In this document: piece after piece, positions 25,101 through 36,049 of the stretch
Layout of the letters: each line of letters opens with the position of its first letter
Numbering within the stretch: the stretch's first letter is position 1
Source of the DNA: Ooceraea biroi
Taxonomy: Eukaryota; Arthropoda; Insecta; Hymenoptera; Formicidae
Length of the DNA stretch: 64,000 bases
Direction of reading: 5' to 3'
NCBI RefSeq assembly: GCF_003672135.1
Contig: NC_039513.1
Span: 7,254,833 to 7,318,832, forward strand
Program-made: the position numbers and the translations under genes
Notes under the pieces: model-generated
Database searches by the model: none
The model's input: only the letters and a program-made list of their open reading frames with translations
Told to the model about the DNA's origin: nothing

Positions 25101-28100
25101 TCATGCGACTCAACTACGGCCTCGAGAGGTCCGCGGCAAAATCTTAGTCTAGAACAAGGCACTCTCCCATATCAGCTGATCAACCTTCTCCTCTGCGATC
25201 TTCCAAAAGATTTCTCTCCAAATGTCAATAGCGTTCGCGATTGCCTTTTTCGATACTTAATCTTTCTTTTTCCTCATCTGTTAAGTTTTTCTTGCAGTTT
25301 TTCTTCGCTTGGTTCCTTCAACTATCACCGCGTAACGTCACCAAAAATCGGTAGGGACCGTCGACGAAGACCTTCCTCCAGGAGCCGGATGGACACGACT
25401 GGCCGGCGCTCCCGGAAGAGCAGACACGATAACGACGATCACGACGACAGAAGACGAGGAAGTGATGCGCTGTCGTCCTCGCTGGTCCTCGACGTCGATC
25501 GCGATCCCTCGGACACGGATCTCGAGAGGTGGAATACAGCAATGCGGCGCGAAGCGTGTCCGCGCTCGTGCTCCACTCACCGCAGCAACGCTCTCTCGGC
25601 AACGCTCTCTCGGCAATGCTCTCGCGGGTGGTACATACGTGTGGCCCGACCTGAGAATGTGTCGGTCACACATACACGCGCGCACACGCCTGCAAACGAC
25701 AGGCTGGTACCGCCGCGTCTGCGCCGCGAGACTCACCTATTGACCGAATATCATCGTGATAGCTATATGACTGCTACGGTGGTGCACGCACACCAGCGAC
25801 GAAGAGACCGTGTTCGAGCGAGCGTTGCTTTGAGGTGCATCCTGAAGTCCGCTCTCGCTCTAGTTCTCCGTCTCTTTCTCTCTTCCTGTTTCTTCCTTTC
25901 TCCTGGAGCACGGTGACCGCGATGGCCGTCAGCTGATCGCGAGCGCTGGTCCCGAGCGTGAATCGCGCGTAATTGTCAATTCGAATCCGCCTGCTTCTCG
26001 TTCTCCGCCGTCCGGAGTCTCGTATGAATCTCCTGTCAGATTTAATCGTCCGAAAAAGGCTGAACGATAACGATTTCGGCGTGATTACACCTTCACCTTT
26101 CACCTTCTAGAGGAAATTGGTGTGCTCGATCTTACTGCAGAAGACTGTATCTTGTCTTTTTCTATTTTCCCTCTGTCTGTTGCCTCCCGTCTTTCTTTTT
26201 CCACGAGAAGCACTCACTGGCCTATTACGCCACAATATTCTCCATCGACCCTATTATATTTTTCCCATTACGTGCACGTCCATATATCTTTGCTACACTT
26301 ATTCCACTGACGTATCATCTCTGTTCCGCGTAACATGTGGAGATAATCATTCTTCATATTAGCAGATGGACTTAATAAGCTTCCACGAACTGGAATTGGT
26401 ACCATCCTCGCTAAACACTATTTCCGATAATAAATCACGTATTTCAGATATCTCATGCTAGGTAATCGTCATTTCTCATCTCCACCTTCTTCATCATCTT
26501 TTTATTTCGCGACAGCAACGAGCAACGCGCACCCTGTGCAGGCGGATGTTTAATTGCCCCATGAGGCTCTCTCGCGACGCAAAAACGACTTCCTCGTTAA
26601 AGAAGGGGCCGTTCGCAATTCGCTCTTCCACTCGTTCCCGTTCGCGAGCGCGGAAATCCGTCAACGTCGTTCCAACCGACAAGCCGACAAAGGAGGGTCG
26701 ATCTAGGCGGAAACACTAAGCGTTCGTCGAGAAGGGTACAAGCATCGTTCACACAGAAATCAGTGCCTTGATAGCGCGCTGGTATTATCTTGTAAAAGCT
26801 GTTAGTTTATTGCACGACGAAACACAGACACACCGTTTCTGTTACGCAGACATGCGACGACAACGAGGACATTTCATCGAAAACCGATCATTTCCGACGG
26901 ATCTATCGAAATACGAAATTGCAGACGGTAGAGAAAGGAATTTTTCCTCTCACTTCTTTCCCGGCCACGCGCGTGGGCGGGAACAACCCGAAGCAGTCGG
27001 TATCTTTTTCGCGTCCCCGGATTGCGTCATAACCGGGAGTTGCGCAACCAAGACCAACCCTCGAGCCGGTCCGCCCAACGTCCCAGCATCGATGCGATTC
27101 TCCGGCAGCTTGATGTCGCCTTGACCGAGTAAATAGTCACGCGCGTCGTCTCAGAGAAATCACAAGCGGCGCAATTCCGGTGAGCTCGGTGATCGCGCTG
27201 TCACACGAAATCATTGCTAAGTTTACTCGTGACACTTGGAAACGCGGTGAGTCCATTTTCCTTGTGCCTCCAGAAAATTGAACTCGACGAGATCACGTAT
27301 TAACGTAACGTACTATACACGTCGAGTCTCGGCTTTCTGTCGCGAAGGGGTGGGATGGTAGCGTCTGTTAGCACTGCTGGGTGTATCCTCCAACAAGAGG
27401 AATCGGGAAGAAACGAGATGGCGGTAGACAAAGGAAGCGGAGGAAAGCGGAAACGCAGCTTCGACTTACGTGGGCATTGACACAACAGGACATCCAAGTT
27501 GCAGGAGACTTCTCGCGAGGTACTCCGGCGCAGGTGCGTCGCTCACAGCGGCAGGTGTGTAGCGCCTCGCTGACCGGAACGATCTGTTGCTGCTGCTGCA
27601 GTCCGCGCATCTGTCCGAGGAGGACGTCGACGACGACGACGTTGACGACGGCGACGACCTCGCACTCGTCAGATGCGCTTGCTCCCGCGCGGCGACATCA
27701 CGAGCCCCGCTCGTCCGCGGTATGCTTAGGGAGCCGCTGCGACGGAGACCACCCAACTCGTTCTCTGGAATTTCAAAGTGTTAAGGTATAATTGGACCGT
27801 CGTATTTATTATTAGATTTTTTATTTTTATATTTTCTATTATATGATTGTTCATCGTCAGAGTAATGCGACTAAACTATTATTATGTTTATGACGACGGA
27901 CGAATACAGTGACAAATATCTGTCTAAAAATGTTTTCTGACGTTCATAATGTTCTAAAAATCAATTTTATTTCTTAATAGCCAACATCAAACATTTCAGT
28001 TAATTTTCGAATAATATTCACGTTGCTCTTCATCATCACGCTCTTCCATCGTGTTTCGCGAGAGACCACATTGTAATACCAGAGTCTAACGCCTAAGCAA

Positions 28101-31100
28101 AATACACTTTCAATATTATAATGTTTGCCTTTCAAGCAAATGGTTTGCTTTCCAAACTTCCTTACGGTTCACTCAGCACTTTGCGTGTCAAAGATCGTCG
28201 AGCATTCGCCTTGTGACTTTCTCTTCCACGCGTTTGTACCTTGTTAGGAGGAGAAGCCACTGTAAACTCGCGATTTATTCGATGCGACCGGAACCAGGAA
28301 GCGAGTTAGCACGGCAGAATGAAACGCACGTCAGCAACAACACCGCGAGCTCGTCGTCCGACGAGCGACTCCCGCCCTCGTCGTCGGCGACAGCCGACTT
28401 TAATTCGTTTAAAGCCCCCAGTCGCGCGTTACGTCAGCTTGCGTATTAACGGCACATCGCGTCTCCGGTATACCACCTGCATTACGTGAGCACGTTACGA
28501 GCTCTGCTACCTTTTAGCTTAAGTGACTTAAGCCTCGTGTCCGACGCGTATGATATAGGATCTGATACACCCGCAAAACTTAAAGATCAATAGTCCGCTG
28601 CTGAGCAACCACTCTCGACAACTGATTTGAATCCCAAAGAAATCGATAGTTTTTTGAAAATAAAACCCGATTTTTCGAAATTGATCTGTGTCTACGAACG
28701 AACTCTGATTCATTAAGAAATCCAGGATTAGGGAAACTTGGGGCGGAATTGAAGCAATACAATGGAAAATTGTAAATATGGTAGACGCTACTAACACCAA
28801 TGTTTCGAAAACCACAAAAAAAAAACAAGACCGATCTAAGAGAACATTTTTATATAAAAATTTGAATCTGAAAGTACTACAAAGTAGATTTTGATATTAC
28901 CTAAAACTCACCAAAATTATATCGATTTCAAACCTCGATCAGACGCCAATTCTAGTTGAAACAAGTGACAAAAGCAACGAAATAGATATATTTTCTTTTC
29001 GTGAAAAACATAGCACATGGTCAACGAATGTCGCACGATCTCGTGGCCCTCTGCCCAACGACTGAAAGTTCGAGGGCATGGAGAAGCGGTGTATGCCGCT
29101 AGGCGGTATATCGGGGAGTCACCACGTTTTTGGCAGAGTGCCGCGCATCGTCCTTTACGTCATGCGGGAGAAACCGCATTTCCCAAAAGATGCGACTGGA
29201 ATCTGTGACACCGCACCACGTTGCGCTGTACACTTATCGAGTGTGATTCGCGAATATTTGCGACCCGGAAGCTTTCGTAGGCGGTTCACTGGAAACACGA
29301 ACATTCCGGATTTCTGGAAAATGTGGGTTAAGGAAAGATAGTACCGCGTTCCATGGAACTTGACATTGCTTTCGTACATCTGAAGAAAATAAAATATAAA
29401 AAAAATATAAGAGCGATTTATCAGAGAAAATAATATTACAGAAAATTTTATGTAATAAGTTTAAAAAATTTTATGTAATAAGTTTCAAATTAAAACGTAT
29501 TTAAAAGAAATTTAAAAGATAAAACAGAAAAGGTTTTTCAGAAAAGTTTTTGACACGTTCATTAAATTTATGTATCACTTTCAAAGAAATTAAATTTGAT
29601 TCTGACATCATTTTCCTCCTACGCTCAAATCTTCCAAGAATTTATTATTAATTAAAATTATTGGTTTTGTTTTGAATATTATGATATTATCGCATCTATT
29701 CAACTATTAAAATATAATGGAATATTATAAAATTGTGCTCATTAATTTGTTCTCATCTGTAATATATTTATGTCGATTATCATTTATTATTATCTAAAAT
29801 ACAATATATTTAATGCTTGATAAATTTCATTGCGTATTTTCATTATTTTCTCTGATGTAAGCGAAATGTGATCGATCGTATTTTAGTTCCAATAAACATG
29901 AAATTTATGACTGCTTCTAATCAGACTACTTCCTCTGTATATAGAATGCTTATACATTTCCATTCTCCCATTACTTTCCCGCTATTCATTGTAATAAACC
30001 TAACGTCGATAAGCATCAATTCGTGGCACTCTATGTGCTCGAAGACGATCGTTTGTAGCGATCAAAACTATTTATCTTCGATGTTAAATGGGAATAGCTC
30101 GTTTGCGTAATTATACTTAATTGCCGCTTTGCGTTAGATGCAACTGTTGCTTTATGAAGATAAATTCCTACAAGATCATCATAAAAGATGTTGAAATAAT
30201 TTTTCGTTCGATATTCCGTTCGCTTTTACAATTTGTACAGTATGTTGGAGAGTGTTTACGCGACTAATTTCTTCTTGTCTGCTTTCTCTCAGCACCCTAT
30301 TTCTACTGCTTTAGTTTATTTATTTCTATTTTATTCACAGTCCATTGCTATGTTATCTCACTTACGCTGTATGCAATAAAGACTATAAGTGTTCTTCAAA
30401 ATTCCTATGCAGCATGATAATTGACAAAGCAGAAAGAAAACAATAAACGGGATATAAGGACATAATTTTCTTCACTTTACTCTTTATATACCTTGTTCCG
30501 CGTTACGAACAATATTAATATGATCCGAATCACCTAGTACTTTACCGAGTAGTTCGTTTTGCAGGTTTTGCACAAAGAAACGATCGCACGTGAAAGGAAA
30601 TGTCTGTTTCCGAGCGCGGTCTTTCTTGATAAGGACAGATTGACAAACGGACACTTTCCTGTTTACTCAAACGCGCCGGCATCAGGCTTAGATAAAGGTC
30701 AAATGGGTCAAAGTTCGTGCAATGTACAATAATGGCTATCGGTACGCCGTGCCGTCCGCATTTCGATCCAATGCAGATCCGCGTTAGTATTCGACGACCG
30801 CAATTTACCACTCGCGTATTCGAACCGAATCGAAAGTAATGCATGTTAAATGTGCATATGTATTTCGTACAATTCCCAGGATTGCGCTCCCAGCGTATTA
30901 ATCCCCTTTGTAGAAAAGCAGATTTTTCGGTGTTATCAATATCTTACCTGTTGCAATAATAATAAACGGCCAGCGTGACGTCACTTATCAGACAGCTGCC
31001 AGACGAAAACGCGTCGCAATCGGGTTTAATTTCGGAAACTCGTGATGCGGCAAATGCAAACGGACGTGTAATATTCAAAGATCAACAATCCATGCCATCG

Positions 31101-32925
31101 GCCATCGGGAATGGCGTAAGGTCATGCGGAAAAAATAACGTCGAGCAAGGATGAAAGCGTTCGACCCGCAACGCGGAAAACCTTCACCCGTTATCGGTCA
31201 CCTGATGCGTCACGCGGAATTTCAGTTTCAGAATTTTAGGAGAATGTCATGCGAACTATTGCAAATATGCTGTCATCGTCGCTCAATGTAAATCTTGCCG
31301 GGTGACGGACAAAAGCCGATAAAAGCGGACAGTCGGAGCCGTTCGCGTTAAACCTTGACGTGAATGATGTGGAGGAAACTCGAGCTGGCTGGGACGCGTC
31401 GTGTGTTGGTCATGACTTTGGATGAAGTTTCGCGTTTGCCAAAGATTAAAGAGAGCATAACGAACGTATAAGTGTAAAAATGTAGACTGTGGTGTAAAGA
31501 TAAAATTCAGATTTTTCTAAGATGAAATATACAATACGAGTTGAAATTACGCAAATTGTAATAATTTTCAGATATTCGATATTAAATTATTCAATCAATA
31601 TTAAATCATAATTAAATCAGTGAAAATGAATTAAATGAATCTTGGATCAACATTATTGATTCTGAGTACCGTTCTGCATACCCACGGGCTATTTTCAGAA
31701 TAATTTTGTACTTCCCGTGTTAATTTCTGAGTATTCCATTGTTACGCAGAGTCTATTTAATAAAAATACAATAGCTAAGTAAACCGGATCTTTCTCGAAA
31801 CCCACGTGGAGCTTCAGTGATGTAAGCACATAAATTGCAGATACACGCCCTCATCGTCGTCGCGTGCTTACACACCTCGCTATTAATAAGCTCGCGATGC
31901 GTGCGTAACAGCTTGTGTGTTGCTCACGCAAGAAAACGTAGCATGTTAGTGTATTATACGTCATACACGTCTCAGATCGTATGTCAATGTGCGTAACGCT
32001 GCACTTTGAGTTTCCTCGTAACACGAGAAGTTCGTACTTCCCGGGGAAGTAGTTAGTCAGAGTAAAACCGACGATTAGATTAATTAATTAATCCCAGAAT
32101 TTTAACGAAGGAAGTACAGAATCGTTCTGGCAGAATTGTTTTCGTTACCAGAACGAACTTCGAAACGAAAAATAATTAATTAAAGCAGATATTTACATGA
32201 AGTTTAATTTACGTTTTACATTTAATTAAAATTAAATGGAAAATTATAAATAGAATATGAATAAATTATAATAGAAATTTAGAGTCATTAATGCTAAAAA
32301 TGATAAGAACTTTTAATCTCTGCTGTGCATTATCCGTGTTATATCATTATGACGAAACAGTATTTTTAGCATGGCAAAGGTGAATATACAGAGGGAACCT
32401 CGCGAGGAAACCCCGACATGAACTGAATATTGATTGAATCGCAATGTGAAAGCACGCGACCCTGTCGAATTGTTAGTACAAAATGTATATGTTTCATACA
32501 TTTTGCAATGTTCAAAATTATTTGATAAGCACATTTTCAGAAAATTAATTAACATTGATATCATAATCATGATCAAGTCATCAAATATCACTTCGTTATT
32601 TCATACGAGTTGAAATTATGCAAATAGTAATAATTTTTCAGATATTCATCAATATTAAATGATAAATATTCAATCAATATTAAATCATAATTAAATCACG
32701 AGTGCTTCAATCTCTGCTCAACCATAGTCGTTTTTTAGAAAGACGACAAATTCTTTCACGAAATTAGGCTTTAGTTTAATTCTTTTCGACAAAAATGTTT
32801 ATATCCACTATCCATATCCATATCCTTATCCACTGAACCTTACCTTCGGTAGAGCTGGTCGATGGTAGCCTCAAGCTCGAGCCGCGACGCAGATTGACCG
32901 CAGCAGCCGGTTCCGGTTCCAGCAT
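22186..32925 (-). CDS. Unrecognised Ser-rich protein, four phase-compatible candidate exons
   Basis: I do not recognise the family. Seen: four GC-rich minus-strand open blocks, each bounded by good splice signals. They are 32844-32925 (ATG in-frame, donor GAAG|GTAAGG, phase 1), 27470-27764 (acceptor ATTCCAG, donor CAC|GTAAGT, phase 2), 23345-23527 (acceptor TGTTCTAG, donor GG|GTGAGT, phase 2) and 22186-22368 (acceptor ATAACAG, donor CG|GTGAGT, phase 2). Joined, they stay open for about 247 codons: an Arg/Ser-rich stretch with a poly-Ser/Thr run (about residues 60-85), an acidic/Gln/His segment (SSDSDDSTIHQQHQGHAHSG), then an Arg-rich and Glu-rich end. There are no membrane segments or catalytic motifs, so it is probably largely disordered. 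The first block may extend 5' to an acceptor at 32981. The last block has a competing frame (GEHLGDVEDLAELQES) that stops early. The phase agreement is the main support; gene identity is inference. Confidence 0.42.
23174..23319. mobile_element. Hairpin MITE next to a splice donor
   Basis: Inverted ends GGCTGCGTTCAGAA and TTCTGAACGCAGCC continue with AGATCAGTGAGC-type arms of about 34 bp, total 146 bp. No target duplication is obvious. It lies in the short intron after the candidate exon 23345-23527, about 20 bp from its donor. Confidence 0.65.
23747..23845 (-). promoter_or_regulatory. Candidate non-coding first exon (alternative promoter)
   Basis: A consensus donor ATC|GTAAGT on the minus strand ends a stretch without a long frame that contains initiator-like TGTCAGTAG near 23819. 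It lies 219 nt upstream of the acceptor at 23527 and could splice into that exon. The 5' boundary is a guess. Confidence 0.25.
25737..25900 (-). promoter_or_regulatory. Candidate non-coding first exon in GC-rich island
   Basis: Minus-strand donor AATAG|GTGAGT follows a stretch with short frames that all stop before the donor, typical of a 5' UTR exon. A second donor GCG|GTGAGT occurs at 25573. Both sit in the 24.9-27.8 kb GC-rich island between two candidate coding exons, so alternative promoters are plausible. Confidence 0.25.
31534..31619. repeat. Dispersed direct repeat, copy 1
   Basis: It matches 32603-32698 with small indels (shared ATACGAGTTGAAATTA, TCAATCAATATTAAATCATA). Both copies lie on either side of about 1 kb of single-copy DNA. 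Confidence 0.8.
32603..32698. repeat. Dispersed direct repeat, copy 2
   Basis: Second copy of the 31534-31619 sequence, about 150 bp from the candidate exon at 32844. It contains ATGCAAAT, an octamer (POU-type) sequence; the first copy has CGCAAAT at that point. Confidence 0.8.
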
Positions 32926-32980
32926 GTCGACGCTGCTGTTCGGCAACTCCGCCAGGTTGTAGAGAGAGAAATGAAAGTCA

Positions 32981-35900
32981 CTTGAGAATGCAGGACGACA
33001 AAACTCGGCCACGTCGAGCCAGCACTGGTGAATGGCGTCTCCTGCACGGACAGCCGAGGAATTCCCGAGGATGTCTATCGACCAGTCGGTCGCCTATCGC
33101 ACGAAGCGGCCAATGGTAGTGATAGGAAAAAGTCACGTGCAGTCGCCTTCGACGGCATGTTCTCCGTTAATTCGTCACCGATCGCGATGTCGTGAACTCG
33201 CAGCAACGTTCGACAACACGCGCGAGCAATTTTCTTTTCTACTTAACCGGATATCAATGTGTGCCCGGTGTGCATTGCCGAGACGCGCACGCTTCCAAGT
33301 TCATTCACGAGCGCATCGCAGAATCATCCTCATGTGCTGTGACGCGGACAATGACTTTATTTTGATGACGCAAAGGCACCGCGTCTTTTCTCTCATTGAT
33401 TCTTTCTGATGCTGATTCGTTTCGCACGATGAGAATTGACGACGCGATCTATTTTCGTATCCTCGCATTTAAGTCTAGACCCTGAAGCTATCTCGCGATT
33501 GCCGAGCGCGCTTCCACCTTGCTAGAGTTCTCCGAATTTTAAGATTATAGTTTTAGAAGAAATCGATTCTTATCAAGCGCCCGGAAGTATCTTTTTATAC
33601 ATAGAACGACGCGGTTCGCAACGCTTTTGCACATCATGATTGAAGCTCCGATGGCTCCTCGCGTAAAGCTTGCACGGTCAACGTCATACTGCCGAAGCTG
33701 TCATCTCTCACGTATATCGGAGAATCAAGCCGTTTATTTATGATTCACAGGTTTACACAGCGATGTACGTCAGTTTCTAAGAATGCCCGGCGTCTCGTAC
33801 AGGCCAAAGTAGAGGCAGAGATGGGAACCGACAGTTCTCTATAAAGCTGAGGATCTTCTTCGATTTATGCGAATTTCTGCATGAAAATTCATTGTTAGAC
33901 ACAATCACCAAAGTGCAATAAGTTCCTTGAAACTTCGACGCGTGACGATGATAAACGCGTCGGTGATAAGCGTATAATTGAGTGCACGAAGCAAATGTTC
34001 ACGCACAACTAAAAGTATAAATTCGGGACATCGGCGGTATTATTTTTATCGTGACACATTGCGTAAAAGACCGTTGCCTCATACAATGCATTATACTTGT
34101 ATCTTTTGATAATAGTATCTAACACGTTTTTTTCTTTGGTCTATTATTTCTTATCTACGACATTTCAACACGCATATTCGCTATGCAATAGTAGAATATT
34201 AAATACAACATGAATAAAAATTTATTTTTCCTCAATAAAGGCTAAATAAATATTGATAGCTGTGATACTAAATAAAATATATGATTACAAATATTTTTTT
34301 TAAATAATTCTAATTAATATAGTAATTAAAGAAATTGTGTAATAATAATTACAATAATAAACTGACAATTTAGATACTCTTATATAAGGCATGAAAATGT
34401 GAATAAACGAGTATTTACTTCTGATTATGGAAACGCTTCAGATTGGAACCAAAAGCTGAGCATTTGTTTTACACTGTGCCTCGCGAAGAATAAGTGGATG
34501 ATTCATGATACCGAACACTATACAACGTCAGAAACCTCAACGCGTTCCGCAAAAGCGTGTGAACGCGAGCGTAGTAGTGAAAGTGCGAGTAACCCGACGA
34601 GTCTCTATCTCTAAAAAAAAAAGATGCCTTGAATTCGAGTTTGTTTTCGCAAGTTCGCGTGGCCCCGAACTGTGTCACTGCACCACGTGCGACGTCCTGG
34701 GAGACGTGAAACGAAATTCGCGAGACGAGAAAATTAGCGGGGAAAACTCGCGTGAGCGCAAGTTGCACGGGTACGGCGAGCGGTCCCTGTGCGACTGAGG
34801 AGTGCGAGCTGCGCGTTAAAAGTTGACGGTTTATTTTGGCTACCACGTCGTGCCAAAACGCAAACGCAACTGACAGCCGGTGGTGACATAGCGATTGGCT
34901 TGGCCGACGTGGCAATGTCAGAATGGTGTTTCCGACGTAAGCCTGGATTTGAAGCATTTTTCGAGCCTTGGAAACTGGGTTTTTCGAGGATGTAGCATGG
35001 AGATAGCGAGAAGCGGTGGGTTCGGACGAATATGAGCCGTCTGCGAAATAGGAAAGAGGTAATTTCATTTTTACATGGAAGAGTGAACGGCTGGAGACAG
35101 AGAGAAAGAGAGAAATGACCGTATCCGGGATAACAGAAAAATACAATGTTAGAAAACTAGCATCTTCATTGTTTTTCTCAGTCATTTTCACAGCTATACA
35201 TAATCGCTCTTCTCGTGACGAAACCATCGCATTCTTCTTGCCGGAGATTTTTGTCGGCACAAGACAAATATCTCTCTTCATCCTTCACATATTTACATAT
35301 TCACGTTACATTGTGTCCCAACTGTGCATATACCTATACGTATGATGCAAGTGTGTATCAGATATTCGTCAAACCGCTCGTCAATTCCACTACGCTAGCA
35401 AATGCGAGAACAATGCGAGAATTAAATATCGATAACGATTCAATTTCGATTCTATGTACATTAAATCCTGCTTATCGAAATCATACTCTTATCTACCGCA
35501 TGAGAACGAAAAAGAGTAATACCTTGAGCGCAAATTGAAATATTTCATATACTTACATAAAACTTTTTGTTCTAAGAAATATTTTTCTAGAAATTTTAAT
35601 ATTTCTATAAAGTATTTCTATAATTTGGAAAATCATGAAAATTGGAAAAAGATTGAATGATCACGTATAATAGAAAAAATAAATAAAATTGATATTTTTG
35701 TTAATATATAAATAACGATTCTTCAAAATATTTAAAACTAATATAGTTCAATAATTAAAAAAACGCTCTTTTTAAAATAGAAGAAAGTATTCTACTGAAT
35801 ACGTATAAAATAAAATTAAAATTAAATATTTAATGAGATAATATATTAACAATCACATATATCCTCTCTCACAAAATATTCCAAGAATAACAAAAACTTC

Positions 35901-36049
35901 TTTCTTTGTGTGTGTGTGTGTGTGTGTGTAAACGATATTTGCATTGATCTCCATGAGACTACACATCTCGTATGAATACTTCGCATGCACCCCTGATAGA
36001 AGTAAAATGCTGTGATCTTCGAGCTCGAGATTTCACGCGATGATCCTGA
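32981..36049. other. Intergenic region upstream of the Ser-rich candidate
   Basis: The GC-rich segment 32.98-33.4 kb may contain its promoter. A second island at 34.5-35.1 kb holds a 270-codon minus-strand frame with no recognisable domain. The rest (35.5-36.0 kb) is AT-rich. Confidence 0.4.
35907..35929. repeat. (GT)n microsatellite
   Basis: A 23-bp GT run about 120 bp downstream (minus sense) of the PTAR1 stop. Confidence 0.9.

Larger units (their letters stand above)
23528..27469. other. GC-rich island, likely regulatory/leader region
   Basis: Several long open frames overlap on both strands because GC-rich DNA has few stops; none resembles a protein. Minus-strand donors at 23746, 25573 and 25736 suggest alternative leader exons. 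Confidence 0.4.
27765..32843. other. Intron-like DNA between two candidate exons
   Basis: Mostly AT-rich, with a GC-rich patch at 28.2-28.5 kb and one copy of the 31.5 kb dispersed repeat. A minus-strand CAG|GTAAGA motif occurs at 30947. No other gene is seen. Confidence 0.45.

Noticed and set aside
25098..25916. 272-codon plus-strand open frame
   Set aside because: It lies in a GC-rich island with equally long frames on the other strand. Composition is Arg/Ser/Leu-rich and low-complexity, no domain is seen, and it overlaps candidate minus-strand leader exons.
34469..35281. 270-codon minus-strand open frame
   Set aside because: Long, but no family resemblance. Codon use is unremarkable and both ends run into AT-rich DNA without splice signals. 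I treat it as chance, at low certainty.
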